Position numbers and translations under genes: made by a program. This document shows positions 54,447 to 63,508 of a stretch of DNA of 64,000 bases, piece by piece (the first letter of the stretch is position 1; each line of letters starts with the position of its first letter). The notes under the pieces are model-generated. The model was given only the letters and a program-made list of their open reading frames with translations. It ran no database searches and had not been told where the DNA came from. This stretch comes from Spirochaetota bacterium (GTDB taxonomy: Bacteria; Spirochaetota; UBA4802; UBA5550), in contig JAJRXZ010000032.1 of assembly GCA_024276015.1 (NCBI GenBank), positions 47,457 through 111,456 on the forward strand. The letters are read 5' to 3'.

Positions 54447-55550
54447 ATGCTTTTATTATTAAAGAGAGAATTAAGACACAGAATAACGGAAATTCTTCTG
54501 GGAGCGCTGATCATTTCTCTTGTCATATCCGTGGTTCTCGTTCAGAGGGCAATATCAAAAACCGCCGAAGACGAGGTAAATAAACTCCTTCACAAAATAG
54601 GCAACAACATGCTTGTAGTGCCGCAAGGGATGAAAATGTCCGATTTTTATATGTTCAGATTCGGGCCTGAAACCATGCCTCAGGATTATTCCGAAAAAAT
54701 CAGATCTTCCAAAATCAACAAAGATATGGGGACTATCAGGCCTGTCCTCTACGGCAATATAGTGAAAAACGGAACTACGCTGGTTATATCCGGAGAGGAT
54801 ATTAAACTGCCTCCCAGGTTCAGAGTGGACGCCGGAGTTACATGGGCAGCTCTCGGTAAAAAGGCGGCTCTGGCTTTCGGCGTTCTAAAGGGAAGCACCT
54901 TTCAGATCAAAGGAGTAACTCTAAAAGTAATTGCTATCGTAAGAAACCGTTCGGGCGATACGGATTCGAGTATATTCATGCCCCTCAAGGCAGCTCAGAA
55001 AATACTGGGGAAACCGGGAAAAATTAACGCCATGTATATAGGAGGCTGTACATGCAGCACTGATATTGCTTCCCTTGCGGCAGAGGTTGAAAGAACCCTC
55101 CCGGGAGTAAGAGCAATTACCGTTGCGGGCACTGTTAAAGCACAGGAGGATTCAATCCTTGTTATGAAAAACTACTCAACCATTATATCTATTGCAGCAA
55201 TAATTCTTGTTGCCGCAACCGTATTGGTTATGATCCTTTCGCAGATCAAAAGATACATAAGGGAATTAGGGCTTCTCATTGCTATGGGATCGCCTCTGAA
55301 ACATTTAATATCAATGTTCTTAATAAAAGCCATGTTAATGGGCGGGATTGGTTCGCTTGCCGGATTTTTTATCTCAACACTGATTACTAACAGGCTGGGA
55401 GTTATGTTTCTACAGAAACCGCTGGAGCCGGATTACCGGTTGTTTCTGCCGATTCTCGGCATTACCATTTTTGTCAGCATCCTGGGAACTGTTATCCCGG
55501 CATATAGGATATCCGAACTGGATCCTGCAAACACACTGAGAGAGGTATAA
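54447..55550 (+). CDS. FtsX-type ABC permease 1
   Basis: 367 aa. One N-terminal span (about 13-33), a periplasmic MacB-like domain (about 35-245) and three C-terminal spans. A CxC is in MYIGGCTCSTDIASL, within the periplasmic part. Permeases with such features occur next to iron-uptake genes in some bacteria (Cj1661-1663 type), but no iron gene is here. AGAGGTG precedes the ATG. It forms a permease-ATPase-permease operon with the next two genes. Confidence 0.88.
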   Translation: MLLLLKRELRHRITEILLGALIISLVISVVLVQRAISKTAEDEVNKLLHKIGNNMLVVPQGMKMSDFYMFRFGPETMPQDYSEKIRSSKINKDMGTIRPVLYGNIVKNGTTLVISGEDIKLPPRFRVDAGVTWAALGKKAALAFGVLKGSTFQIKGVTLKVIAIVRNRSGDTDSSIFMPLKAAQKILGKPGKINAMYIGGCTCSTDIASLAAEVERTLPGVRAITVAGTVKAQEDSILVMKNYSTIISIAAIILVAATVLVMILSQIKRYIRELGLLIAMGSPLKHLISMFLIKAMLMGGIGSLAGFFISTLITNRLGVMFLQKPLEPDYRLFLPILGITIFVSILGTVIPAYRISELDPANTLREV

Positions 55551-55552
55551 AA

Positions 55553-56245
55553 ATGATACAGATAAATTCACTAACAAAGTGTTTTGAAAGCACAGATGAT
55601 GATGAGATATATGCACTTGATGATGTTAATTTTTCCGTTGACGACGGAGAATTTGTTTCGGTAACCGGCCCAAGCGGGAGCGGCAAAAGCACTCTGCTGT
55701 TCACAATAGGAGGGCTTATGACTCCCACAGAAGGAGAAGTGATCCTAAACGATATTGACATTTACGAACTAACCGCTGCGGAACGTGCCCGCCTAAGGCG
55801 CGAAAAGATCGGGTTTATTTTTCAGACATTCAACCTTGTTCCTTACCTTGACTGCATTGAAAATACGGCCCTTCCGGCCATAATGTCGGGTCATTCGCAA
55901 AAGGACGCTTTCAGCAATGCAGAAAAAATACTCACGGGGCTTGCACTGGGGCATAGGCTGCATCATCGGCCGATGACAATAAGCGTGGGCGAAAGGCAGA
56001 GAGTGGCAATTGCCAGGAGCCTTATAAACGGGCCCGAGGTAATCCTTGCCGATGAACCCACGGGTAATCTGGACCCGGAAACCGCTATGGGAGTGATGGA
56101 TCTCTTTAAGGAGATCAACAGCGAAGGCCAGACAATAATTATGGTTACTCACGACCACAACCTTGCCAAACAGGGTAAAAGGATGATCCGGCTTCAGGAA
56201 GGAGAAATTGCCGTTGACAATAAAATTGCCGGAGGAGTGCAATGA
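55553..56245 (+). CDS. ABC transporter ATPase, MacB/LolD class
   Basis: 230 aa. Walker A GPSGSGKSTLLF, Q-loop FIFQTFNLV, Walker B VILADEPTGNLD and H-loop VTHDH are normal. The signature reads ISVGERQRVAIARS, where the usual second residue Gly is Val (normally LSGGE). It starts two bases after the first permease and its stop overlaps the next start (ATGA). Confidence 0.9.
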   Translation: MIQINSLTKCFESTDDDEIYALDDVNFSVDDGEFVSVTGPSGSGKSTLLFTIGGLMTPTEGEVILNDIDIYELTAAERARLRREKIGFIFQTFNLVPYLDCIENTALPAIMSGHSQKDAFSNAEKILTGLALGHRLHHRPMTISVGERQRVAIARSLINGPEVILADEPTGNLDPETAMGVMDLFKEINSEGQTIIMVTHDHNLAKQGKRMIRLQEGEIAVDNKIAGGVQ

Positions 56246-57357
56246 GAATACCTCTCTGGATTGCATGGAAAGAACTGCAGGGCAGAAAATCGCGTTTCAT
56301 TCTGAACATAAGTCTCGTTGCCCTTGCCGTTGGTTTATGTATCTCTATGGAATTAATTTCCAGATCAAGAGAGCAGGCCGTTGACAGTAGGATAAACTAT
56401 ATGGGGCCTGCATTGAGAGTCGTTCCTGAAGGGGTTACAGAAGGAATGCTGACACGCTATCAAATGTCAGGGAAAAAATTCCAGGCGTCTTTTTTATCCC
56501 GCATAAAGAGAAAGACAGCGTCGACAATCTATGCTATTGAAGGCCGTCTTATTTTTAAGATCAAATACAAGGAATGGCCCGTAGCCCTGATCGGATATGA
56601 CAGAAAAAACATTATAACGCCCTTTAAAGAACTGAAAAAACTCAAATCCGGAGAAGGGGCTATGGGATACGAACTTTCAAAAGAATTAAAATTAAAGGCG
56701 GGAGATACGCTCCGTTATGGAGACACAAAAATTTATATAAAAACAGTGCTTCCCACTACCGGAACAAACGAGGATACCGCGCTATTTGTCACTCTTAACA
56801 GCGCCAGAGATATATTGAATGCAGGTGACGTTTTAAATGAGATACGGATATACCCCGGAACAGGAGTATCCACCGAAAAAATCGCAGGAGAAATTGCAGC
56901 TCTCTTTAATAGTATAAATGTTATTAAAGCACCGCGAAATGATATAACCGAAAGCGGAGTGGAAACCGCCCTCTCTTCCTACCGTTTAATACTATACAGT
57001 TTTACATCCCTTGTTGCAATATTAACACTGATGATCGGATCGCATATCAATGCAGTTGAACGAAAAAACGAACTTGCAACACTATACGCCATAGGCACAA
57101 CCGGGTCTACCGTATTCCTGACTTTGATCTCAAGAGCTTTTTTAGTGGGAGTACCGGGTTCTTTAGCAGGCTACCTGATCGGCGCTGTATCGGCCCTTCT
57201 ATTCGATTTTAATTCCGCGGCAGGACTTGTCTGGTCATGGGAACTGCTTGCCGTAACGGCAGTGGTTACGGTAACGGCAACTATTGTGTCAACCGTTCCG
57301 GCATCCATTATGGCAGGCTTCAGGAACCATGTGCTCTACCTGCAGGAAGATTATTGA
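56242..57357 (+). CDS. FtsX-type ABC permease 2
   Basis: 371 aa. An N-terminal span (about 16-35) follows WIAWKELQGRKSRF, then a periplasmic domain and three C-terminal spans (AVTATIVSTVPA near the end). It forms the second permease of the operon with the genes at 54447 and 55553. The substrate is unknown. Confidence 0.88.
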   Translation: MRIPLWIAWKELQGRKSRFILNISLVALAVGLCISMELISRSREQAVDSRINYMGPALRVVPEGVTEGMLTRYQMSGKKFQASFLSRIKRKTASTIYAIEGRLIFKIKYKEWPVALIGYDRKNIITPFKELKKLKSGEGAMGYELSKELKLKAGDTLRYGDTKIYIKTVLPTTGTNEDTALFVTLNSARDILNAGDVLNEIRIYPGTGVSTEKIAGEIAALFNSINVIKAPRNDITESGVETALSSYRLILYSFTSLVAILTLMIGSHINAVERKNELATLYAIGTTGSTVFLTLISRAFLVGVPGSLAGYLIGAVSALLFDFNSAAGLVWSWELLAVTAVVTVTATIVSTVPASIMAGFRNHVLYLQEDY

Positions 57358-57376
57358 TCAGTGTAATTTCATATTC

Positions 57377-57408
57377 ATCCTTCCTTAAAACTCCTTTTAA
57401 GGAAGGAT
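57377..57408. terminator. 14-bp perfect hairpin after the ABC operon
   Basis: ATCCTTCCTTAAAA pairs with TTTTAAGGAAGGAT around CTCC, 19 bases after the permease stop. There is no T-tract, so it may be a stabilising or rho-dependent end. Confidence 0.5.
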
Positions 57409-57449
57409 AGATCCAAACAGAACAGGATCCATGCTGTCAGACTGATTTC

Positions 57450-57656
57450 GTGCTATATGCGCGAGATCTCCTCCGTATTGCCAATTCTATGGCACAGGAA
57501 CTGAGTCTCGGCAAAGAGGGAAATCCGAAGCCCAACTATATAAATGAAAATGATCGGGAACTTCTGAAAATTGACAGCAGCGATCTATATAATTTAAGAG
57601 TTCATTTCAAAAGTAAAAAAAGCGAGATAGAATCCATATTCAAAGCTATGATCTGA
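57450..57656 (+). CDS. small hypothetical protein, 68 aa
   Basis: A helical, charged protein: LLRIANSMAQELSLGKEG, then NENDRELLKIDSSDLYNLRV. The first codon here is GTG; the ATG at 57489 would give 55 aa. No ribosome site is clear. It overlaps the convergent GH13 gene by 11 bases and I do not recognise it. It may not be expressed. Confidence 0.4.
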   Translation: MLYARDLLRIANSMAQELSLGKEGNPKPNYINENDRELLKIDSSDLYNLRVHFKSKKSEIESIFKAMI

Positions 57657-59577
57657 TACTCTCTATCTCACTGTAAGGCTGAAGCCATATTATATCATAA
57701 GGCTGGAATGTTATGTATAATTTGCCATCCTCTGCCAGCCATTCAATTCCGTTGACAATGTCAAACCAGTGCGTTTCCTCCGTACCGGTGTCGGTAAGGG
57801 GGATCATGATCCTGCATACTTTAGCGCTTACATTTATCAAAGCCAAAATATGAATATCTCCTTCCGGAGATACCCGCAAAACGGAAAATATCTCCTTAGC
57901 AGGCGTAAGAACTTTCTGATATGCATTAGGGTGAAAAGCTCTTATGCTCGTACGCATTTTAATAAGCCTGCCCAGTTCTCTGTTAATTCGTGAAATTTTT
58001 GACAAAGGATCATTCAGGGCTTCCGTTATGGCTTCACAGCTTATTACAGTGCGGTTAATATCCCTTTTTGATCTTGTCTTTAAAACCGCTTCAATATCGT
58101 TGCGGGTGCCTATAAGACTATGCAGATAAATTCCGGGCACACCCTGAATAACAAGGGCAATTATCCGCGAAGCGACAAAGCGTTTAACCTGAAAGGCAAC
58201 ATCTTCGCCGCTGTCTTCCTTATTAAGAGCGCTGAACCATGTTATATTGATCTCATAGGGTTCATCCCTGCCGTCTTGGCCCGTTTTATAGGAGATGAAT
58301 CCGCCATGATCCTGCGCTTTTTTTATCAGAAATTCTATTTCATCTTTTTTGAGAATATCCTTTACACCCATCAATCCGATCCCGTCGTGAGAGTCCAGAA
58401 AATTAAAGAAGGTTGTTGTATCGCTTTCGGTTTTTAAACCGGAAGCCCATCCGGATAGGCTCGCTGCATCCTCTCTGTAGAAAGTATATAAAACCAGCGG
58501 CGGCAGAGCAAAATTATAGACCATATGCGCTTCATCATGTCCGTTACCGAAGTAAGAAATATTATCTTCGTGAGGCACATTTGTTTCTGTTATCAATGCA
58601 ACACCCGGAGCAACTGCATCAAGAATATCCCGAAAAAGCTTAACAATTTCGTGGGTCTGCTCAAGATGTATGCACCTTGTACCGGGCTGAGCCCACAAAA
58701 AAGTAACTGCATCAAGGCGAATAATATCTGCGCCGTGGCGTACATACATAAGAAGAATATCAATAACTCTTAACAAAACATTAGGATTCTGGTAATTAAG
58801 GTCTATCTGATCCCTTGAAAAAGTTGCCCACACGTATCTGGGGCCCTCAATCGTGTAAAATTTATTCAGTATATCGGAAGTACGCGGACGGAATATTATA
58901 CTCCGTTCCTCCGGAGTCAATTCGTCAGGAGCCTTAAATGAAATAAAAAAATCCTTATAATAGGGATTTCCGTTTAAAAATTCCTGGAACCATCTGCTCT
59001 TTGAGGATATATGATTAAAAACACCGTCAAACATGAGCTGATAACGGTTCTCCATATCTTCAATATCCTGCCAGGTACCCAGGTTGGGATCTACGGTTTC
59101 AAAATCAATTATAGAAAAACCTTTGTCGGATGAATAAGGGAAAAAGGGCAGAAGGTGAAGCGTATTAATTGTACCCTCCAGGTACTCATCGCAAAATCGC
59201 GCCAGAGTTTCAAGAGGTGAGTACTCATCGCCTTTTAAGAGATCACCGTATGTTATCAATATAACATCCTTCTCGGTAAAACGCTCGGAGGGATTGAAAG
59301 ATCTGTCTCTTTCAATCAATTCATCGGTTTTGTGGCTGTAATATATTTTTAATATCCGCTCAAGTTCGGGCATGTAGAACTCAGCAACGTCTTCGCCGTA
59401 TAAAAAGATAAGCCGTTTCAGTATTCTTTGCCGCTTTTCCGGAGGCAGTTCAAAAAGAGGTTTAGTATAATCGGGCTCCTGTTTATGCACAGTATGGAGA
59501 AATTCAGAGGAATTCTCAGAAAATCCCCTTTTTTTATTGTTGCTATTACCTGTAAATACAGAATTCTCACTTGTCAT
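57646..59577 (-). CDS. GH13 (subfamily 18-like) sugar phosphorylase
   Basis: 643 aa from the ATG at 59577, chosen because AGGG lies upstream; a TTG at 59649 would add 24 residues. Catalytic residues are visible: nucleophile Asp in IIRLDAVTFLWAQPGT, acid/base Glu in ALITETNVPHEDN, and FFNFLDSHDGIGL. This pattern, including TRCIH after the nucleophile motif, suits the sucrose or glucosylglycerate phosphorylase group. It would release glucose-1-phosphate from a glucoside; substrate choice is not decided by sequence alone. No sugar transporter is nearby. Confidence 0.85.
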   Translation of the reverse strand: MTSENSVFTGNSNNKKRGFSENSSEFLHTVHKQEPDYTKPLFELPPEKRQRILKRLIFLYGEDVAEFYMPELERILKIYYSHKTDELIERDRSFNPSERFTEKDVILITYGDLLKGDEYSPLETLARFCDEYLEGTINTLHLLPFFPYSSDKGFSIIDFETVDPNLGTWQDIEDMENRYQLMFDGVFNHISSKSRWFQEFLNGNPYYKDFFISFKAPDELTPEERSIIFRPRTSDILNKFYTIEGPRYVWATFSRDQIDLNYQNPNVLLRVIDILLMYVRHGADIIRLDAVTFLWAQPGTRCIHLEQTHEIVKLFRDILDAVAPGVALITETNVPHEDNISYFGNGHDEAHMVYNFALPPLVLYTFYREDAASLSGWASGLKTESDTTTFFNFLDSHDGIGLMGVKDILKKDEIEFLIKKAQDHGGFISYKTGQDGRDEPYEINITWFSALNKEDSGEDVAFQVKRFVASRIIALVIQGVPGIYLHSLIGTRNDIEAVLKTRSKRDINRTVISCEAITEALNDPLSKISRINRELGRLIKMRTSIRAFHPNAYQKVLTPAKEIFSVLRVSPEGDIHILALINVSAKVCRIMIPLTDTGTEETHWFDIVNGIEWLAEDGKLYITFQPYDIIWLQPYSEIESIRS

Positions 59578-59753
59578 GGAATTATCCCTGTTAAGATCAT
59601 TAATACTCAGATCGTGAAAATAGTAGAGTTCCGCATTTAAGTCAAACAAATTATATTTGTTCCTGCAATTTGCGGAGGGATTGAAGGAGCATTTTAGAAA
59701 CCTATAATATTCTTTCCCCGCAAAACGGAATGATCCAACATAAGAAATAAAAA

Positions 59754-59777
59754 CCCCTGTAAATAATATTACAGGGG
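59754..59777 (-). terminator. terminator of the Ig-like lipoprotein gene
   Basis: CCCCTGTAA and TTACAGGGG form a 9-bp stem with a 6-base loop. Reading minus, it ends in TTTTTATT, a good rho-independent tail, 47 bases after the stop at 59824. Confidence 0.85.
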
Positions 59778-59823
59778 AAAACTCTTAAGAATTGTATGAA
59801 ACTATATTTATAAATTCTTGATA

Positions 59824-61131
59824 CTAATAATCAGTGCCGTAATTAAGCGTCTTCCAGTCGTCAATTACCCCGTTGTTGTCATAGTCGTTGTCGCCGGACA
59901 TAATACCGTCGCCGTTTCCGTCAAAAGGTTCGCCTGCTTCCGAAAGAAGACCGCTTTTAAGAACAATTTTATACATAGAACCTTGAGTATAGGCCATGGT
60001 AGATAAAATCACTCCGGTAATTCCCGTGCCTGCTGTATAAACCGGCGATATGTCAACCTGCAGTTCGTTACTCGACACACCATAGGCAACATAGTTGTCA
60101 GTATCAAGTACGGTTGTCGAATCCATGGCTTCGGAAAAATTAACCTGGACCATATTTCCACTTGTACCGGAAAGGTCAACAGCGCCTGTATAGGTTGGCG
60201 GTGTAAGCGTTGAGCTTCCTGTCTTAAATACGAGAATATAATCGCTCCTTCTTTTTACGGTTCCGCTGTTTCCGTATGTATCGAATAATACGGTTTTATT
60301 GAGCGTTGTTGCTCCATCCGGATAATCCTCTGTTGTACTTAAACCCGACGGAGGAGTAAAGGTAACGGTATATTCGGTATTTTCGGCAAGCCCGGTGCAA
60401 TCGAATGTAATTGACGTGATCCCGCCGGATGCATTTGTATTCTCCGTATAAGTTGCACTGGCAATAGTTCCCGAACTCAATGAAAAATCAGTCTCGGCAA
60501 TTGTTGCGGCATCAATATCGTTCTGCGAGAACGTTACAGTAACGGTCACAGAAGTAGTTCCGCCGCCCTGTGAAATGGTTATTCTCGCGGGAGTATAGTT
60601 CGGAGCAAATGCTGACGTGCCGTAGGGGTCAACAGCCTGCCGGTAGGCTGCCGCAGTACTCTCGTCAAGAAACGATGCAAAGGAACCGGAATCTCCCGCA
60701 AGACCGTTGCCCGAAGTATCCGTAACGCTTGATGTTACAACAAGCTCGAGATCGTCTTCCGTTGAATTCCACTCAAGAACCGCTCTTTTCTGTCCCGCAT
60801 CGTATATAACGGTATGCCCCGTTATCAGGGACGGCGCGGCGGCTGAGTTCACATCTCTCAAATATATGTTTGTGGTATTGATGGTACTGCTGTCCATTAT
60901 CTCAGAAAAATAAATATATATTCTCCAATCTCCGTTTGTTGCGGACGCGGCTTCCGGCGTACTTACGCTGTTTACAACGGGATTTATATTATCGGTATCT
61001 CCGGAAGAATATGTGGGTGTTGAACTGTTTAATCCCAGACTGCTGTCGTCAAGGGAGAGAAAGCATCCGGTAAATCCTAAGGTCAGGATAAACGCTGCAG
61101 TTATCATAAATGATACTTTTTTTATTAGCAT
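59824..61131 (-). CDS. lipoprotein with bacterial Ig-like repeats
   Basis: 435 aa with signal peptide and lipobox (LGFTGC, Cys about residue 23). The mature part has repeated Ig-like/SbsA-type folds, marked by IYFSEIMDSSTI and VNFSEAMDSTTV (Big_5-like 'FSEAMD' motif). The C-terminus has an EF-hand-like Ca2+ site, DGNGDGIMSGDNDYDNNG. It is probably a surface-exposed protein; adhesion is common but not shown. It follows a candidate barrel gene on the same strand, mirroring the pair at 17606-20414. GGAGG precedes the ATG. Confidence 0.8.
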   Translation of the reverse strand: MLIKKVSFMITAAFILTLGFTGCFLSLDDSSLGLNSSTPTYSSGDTDNINPVVNSVSTPEAASATNGDWRIYIYFSEIMDSSTINTTNIYLRDVNSAAAPSLITGHTVIYDAGQKRAVLEWNSTEDDLELVVTSSVTDTSGNGLAGDSGSFASFLDESTAAAYRQAVDPYGTSAFAPNYTPARITISQGGGTTSVTVTVTFSQNDIDAATIAETDFSLSSGTIASATYTENTNASGGITSITFDCTGLAENTEYTVTFTPPSGLSTTEDYPDGATTLNKTVLFDTYGNSGTVKRRSDYILVFKTGSSTLTPPTYTGAVDLSGTSGNMVQVNFSEAMDSTTVLDTDNYVAYGVSSNELQVDISPVYTAGTGITGVILSTMAYTQGSMYKIVLKSGLLSEAGEPFDGNGDGIMSGDNDYDNNGVIDDWKTLNYGTDY

Positions 61132-61161
61132 GGTAATAAAACCTCCTCGTTAAAAATATGG

Positions 61162-62967
61162 TTATTGCATCAGATAAGTTGCAGAAAGATAAACGCTGCC
61201 CGTTGAAAAACGGTTATAATCGGTTGTATACGCACTCTGAAGCAGCACATCAACCTGAACCTTCATATCAATAGTATAGCCTATACCGAAATAAAACAAG
61301 TTATTCTGAATATTTTCACTCTGATATTCTCTGCTGTTGCGGGCAGTTGTGTCAAAAGTGTAGCCGCCTATAGTACTGGATACAGTACTGCCTGCAATAG
61401 CGTCGTCATTCGTTTCGTTTCCCGCAATATCGGCTCTGTCGTAATCGTCGTAAAGGTCGCTTGTACTTTTTCTTTCAGACTTGCTTTCAGTTGTTTTAAT
61501 TTGAGTAATATGGATTACGCCGATCCTCCAGGAGAGAGTTGGAGTTGCCCTGTACTCAAAACCGATGGGAATGGTAAAAGTATTTGTCATTTCGGAATCC
61601 GTAATTTCATCAGTATATGAACCGGTCCTTGTACGGGTATAGTCCGTGCTTTCCGCCACTCCGTCACCGTCGTCAACCGTATCAACTCTTCTGTAAGAAG
61701 TTGTTTTCGAATATTTGTTTTCTGATATTTTAAGATTATATACAAGTCCCCACCCGAAGAGCATATCTTTACTTAAAGCTTTCCTCAGCATAATTCCGGC
61801 TTCGTATTCATTCTGCGAAATTCCGTCGCCGCTGTAAGTGACCTTTCCCTCTTCGATTCTGCTGTTCAGATGACTCGAGTTGCCGGAATAAGAATATGAG
61901 TAATTGTCCGAGCCGTCTCTGTAAATTGTTGTGCGTTCTTTGTTCGGCGTTAAACCGCCGTTCAACCATTTTAAGTAGGTCTCGGCAGACCAGCCCAGAA
62001 TTTTTTCCCTTGTCTCAAGTCTGATCCCGTACTGGAACCCGTCTCTCTTCTCTTCGTCTTTTACTATTCTGTCAGTATCGTACCAGTTGCCGTTATATGA
62101 GATCGAATAACCACCGGGATAGCTCATGTTTTCCGAACCGCTGTTATCTTCAGTCATACTGTACTGTAAGTAATTTGCGTACAATTGACACTCCAGATCT
62201 TCCAGAATTCCGCCCATAGGCATAAGCATACCCATGGTGAAAAAATAATTTACAGGCTCAACTTTTCTCTCATTGTTATATGCCCCTGATCGAGAATATT
62301 CCGTAAAACCGTCGGTCAATCTTGTTTTGGTATATGAAAAACTTCCCTCTCCTGTGGTTATTCCGGTTGATGATCCGTCAAGATTATCCGTATCTCTGCT
62401 GAAAGAAAACCCCAGAATGACGGGACCCGCATTAATGCCTCCCACAGCAAGATGGGCATTAAGATGATCGTCTTCGGTATATCTCTCGTCCTTTGCAAAC
62501 AGAGTCTCTTTAGAAGAATAAGAGCCGCCGGATTCGGCAAGATATACGTCGCTGTCTTCGCTCGTGCCTTCATAAGTTGTAAGATCAACGGAAGTATTCC
62601 CGTAATTTCTGGACAGGGATATCTGATCAGGATTTTTCTGGTAACCCAGTTCTACAAAGCCGCCTATTCCGCCGAAACCGAGATTCGTAATACCTCCGAG
62701 AAGAAACCTGTTATCGGTATTAAGCCCGTCCATTGTTGAAAAAATATTTGTCTTCTCCTTAGTGGCCGAATTAGTAAAATCGATAAAATTTAATTTTGCC
62801 CCCACATATGCAGGGTTCTCGGACAACCTGTCATACTCGGATTTGAATAACCCTGCAGTTGCCGTTTTTCTGTAGGAATCTTCCCTTGGAAGCGCTGTTG
62901 ATTCGCTTACTGCAAAAAGGCATATACCAAGCGTCAGCAGCAAAAATAGTGTAAAGTGTTTTTTCAT
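61162..62967 (-). CDS. candidate outer-membrane barrel protein
   Basis: 601 aa with a signal peptide (cleavage near LFAVSES). It has the OmpP1/FadL-like feel of many Tyr/Gly/Asn-rich strands, with LSENPAYVGAKLN near the N-terminus and WRIGVIHITQIKT and FYFGIGYTIDMKVQVDVLL near the C-terminus. The last strand ends YLSATYLMQ without the usual final aromatic. GGAGG precedes the ATG. It is followed 30 bases later by the Ig-like lipoprotein gene. Confidence 0.7.
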   Translation of the reverse strand: MKKHFTLFLLLTLGICLFAVSESTALPREDSYRKTATAGLFKSEYDRLSENPAYVGAKLNFIDFTNSATKEKTNIFSTMDGLNTDNRFLLGGITNLGFGGIGGFVELGYQKNPDQISLSRNYGNTSVDLTTYEGTSEDSDVYLAESGGSYSSKETLFAKDERYTEDDHLNAHLAVGGINAGPVILGFSFSRDTDNLDGSSTGITTGEGSFSYTKTRLTDGFTEYSRSGAYNNERKVEPVNYFFTMGMLMPMGGILEDLECQLYANYLQYSMTEDNSGSENMSYPGGYSISYNGNWYDTDRIVKDEEKRDGFQYGIRLETREKILGWSAETYLKWLNGGLTPNKERTTIYRDGSDNYSYSYSGNSSHLNSRIEEGKVTYSGDGISQNEYEAGIMLRKALSKDMLFGWGLVYNLKISENKYSKTTSYRRVDTVDDGDGVAESTDYTRTRTGSYTDEITDSEMTNTFTIPIGFEYRATPTLSWRIGVIHITQIKTTESKSERKSTSDLYDDYDRADIAGNETNDDAIAGSTVSSTIGGYTFDTTARNSREYQSENIQNNLFYFGIGYTIDMKVQVDVLLQSAYTTDYNRFSTGSVYLSATYLMQ

Positions 62968-63112
62968 GAAAAACCTCCAAAAATAATTTTTATTAATCTA
63001 ATATAATCACGGCTTCCTGAAGATCAGTGAGCTGCTAATTTTCAAATATAACACAATACTTTCTTTAAAGCGGGACAATAGAGCTCAGGATAGAGACTCT
63101 TGTGATTTTCTC

Positions 63113-63493
63113 TCAATTGAGTTTCCTATTATGAACCTTCAAAACCCTGTAAACATAATTAGGCTGAACCGCAACAATTTCCCTGCTTTGAAGCCCTTTT
63201 TTTTCAATCTCTCTCGGGCCGGGATCATTTTTGATCTTTATCTTATAAAGATCGTTCTTTATGCGGATAATTCTTATAACAGTATAATCTGCAAAGTGCC
63301 CTTTAATTATTTTTATATGATCATAGTCACTGCCCCTGCGGACAGTGACTAAATATTCACCAATAACACGGTTCTGCCTTTTACTAATTAATTTACGCTT
63401 TGCCACACTCCTTTTATTCGTACTCCCATAGCTGTAACAGAAGAATGAAAAGAGCGCAGGCAATAAAAATAAGCTCAGAATAATATTTTTCAT
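63113..63493 (-). CDS. stand-alone subtilase-propeptide-like (I9-type) secreted protein
   Basis: 126 aa with a signal peptide (cleavage near YSYGS). The mature part follows the pattern of subtilase propeptides: EYLVTVRRGSDYDHIK at the start, LYKIKIKNDPGPREIEKK, and VAVQPNYVYRVLK at the end, like the 'VxYVEPNYVY' that precedes many S8 catalytic domains. It lies 15 bases after a subtilase gene on the same strand, so it may act in trans as a folding helper or inhibitor. This is inference. Confidence 0.7.
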   Translation of the reverse strand: MKNIILSLFLLPALFSFFCYSYGSTNKRSVAKRKLISKRQNRVIGEYLVTVRRGSDYDHIKIIKGHFADYTVIRIIRIKNDLYKIKIKNDPGPREIEKKGLQSREIVAVQPNYVYRVLKVHNRKLN

Positions 63494-63508
63494 AATACGA
63501 TCCGTTTA

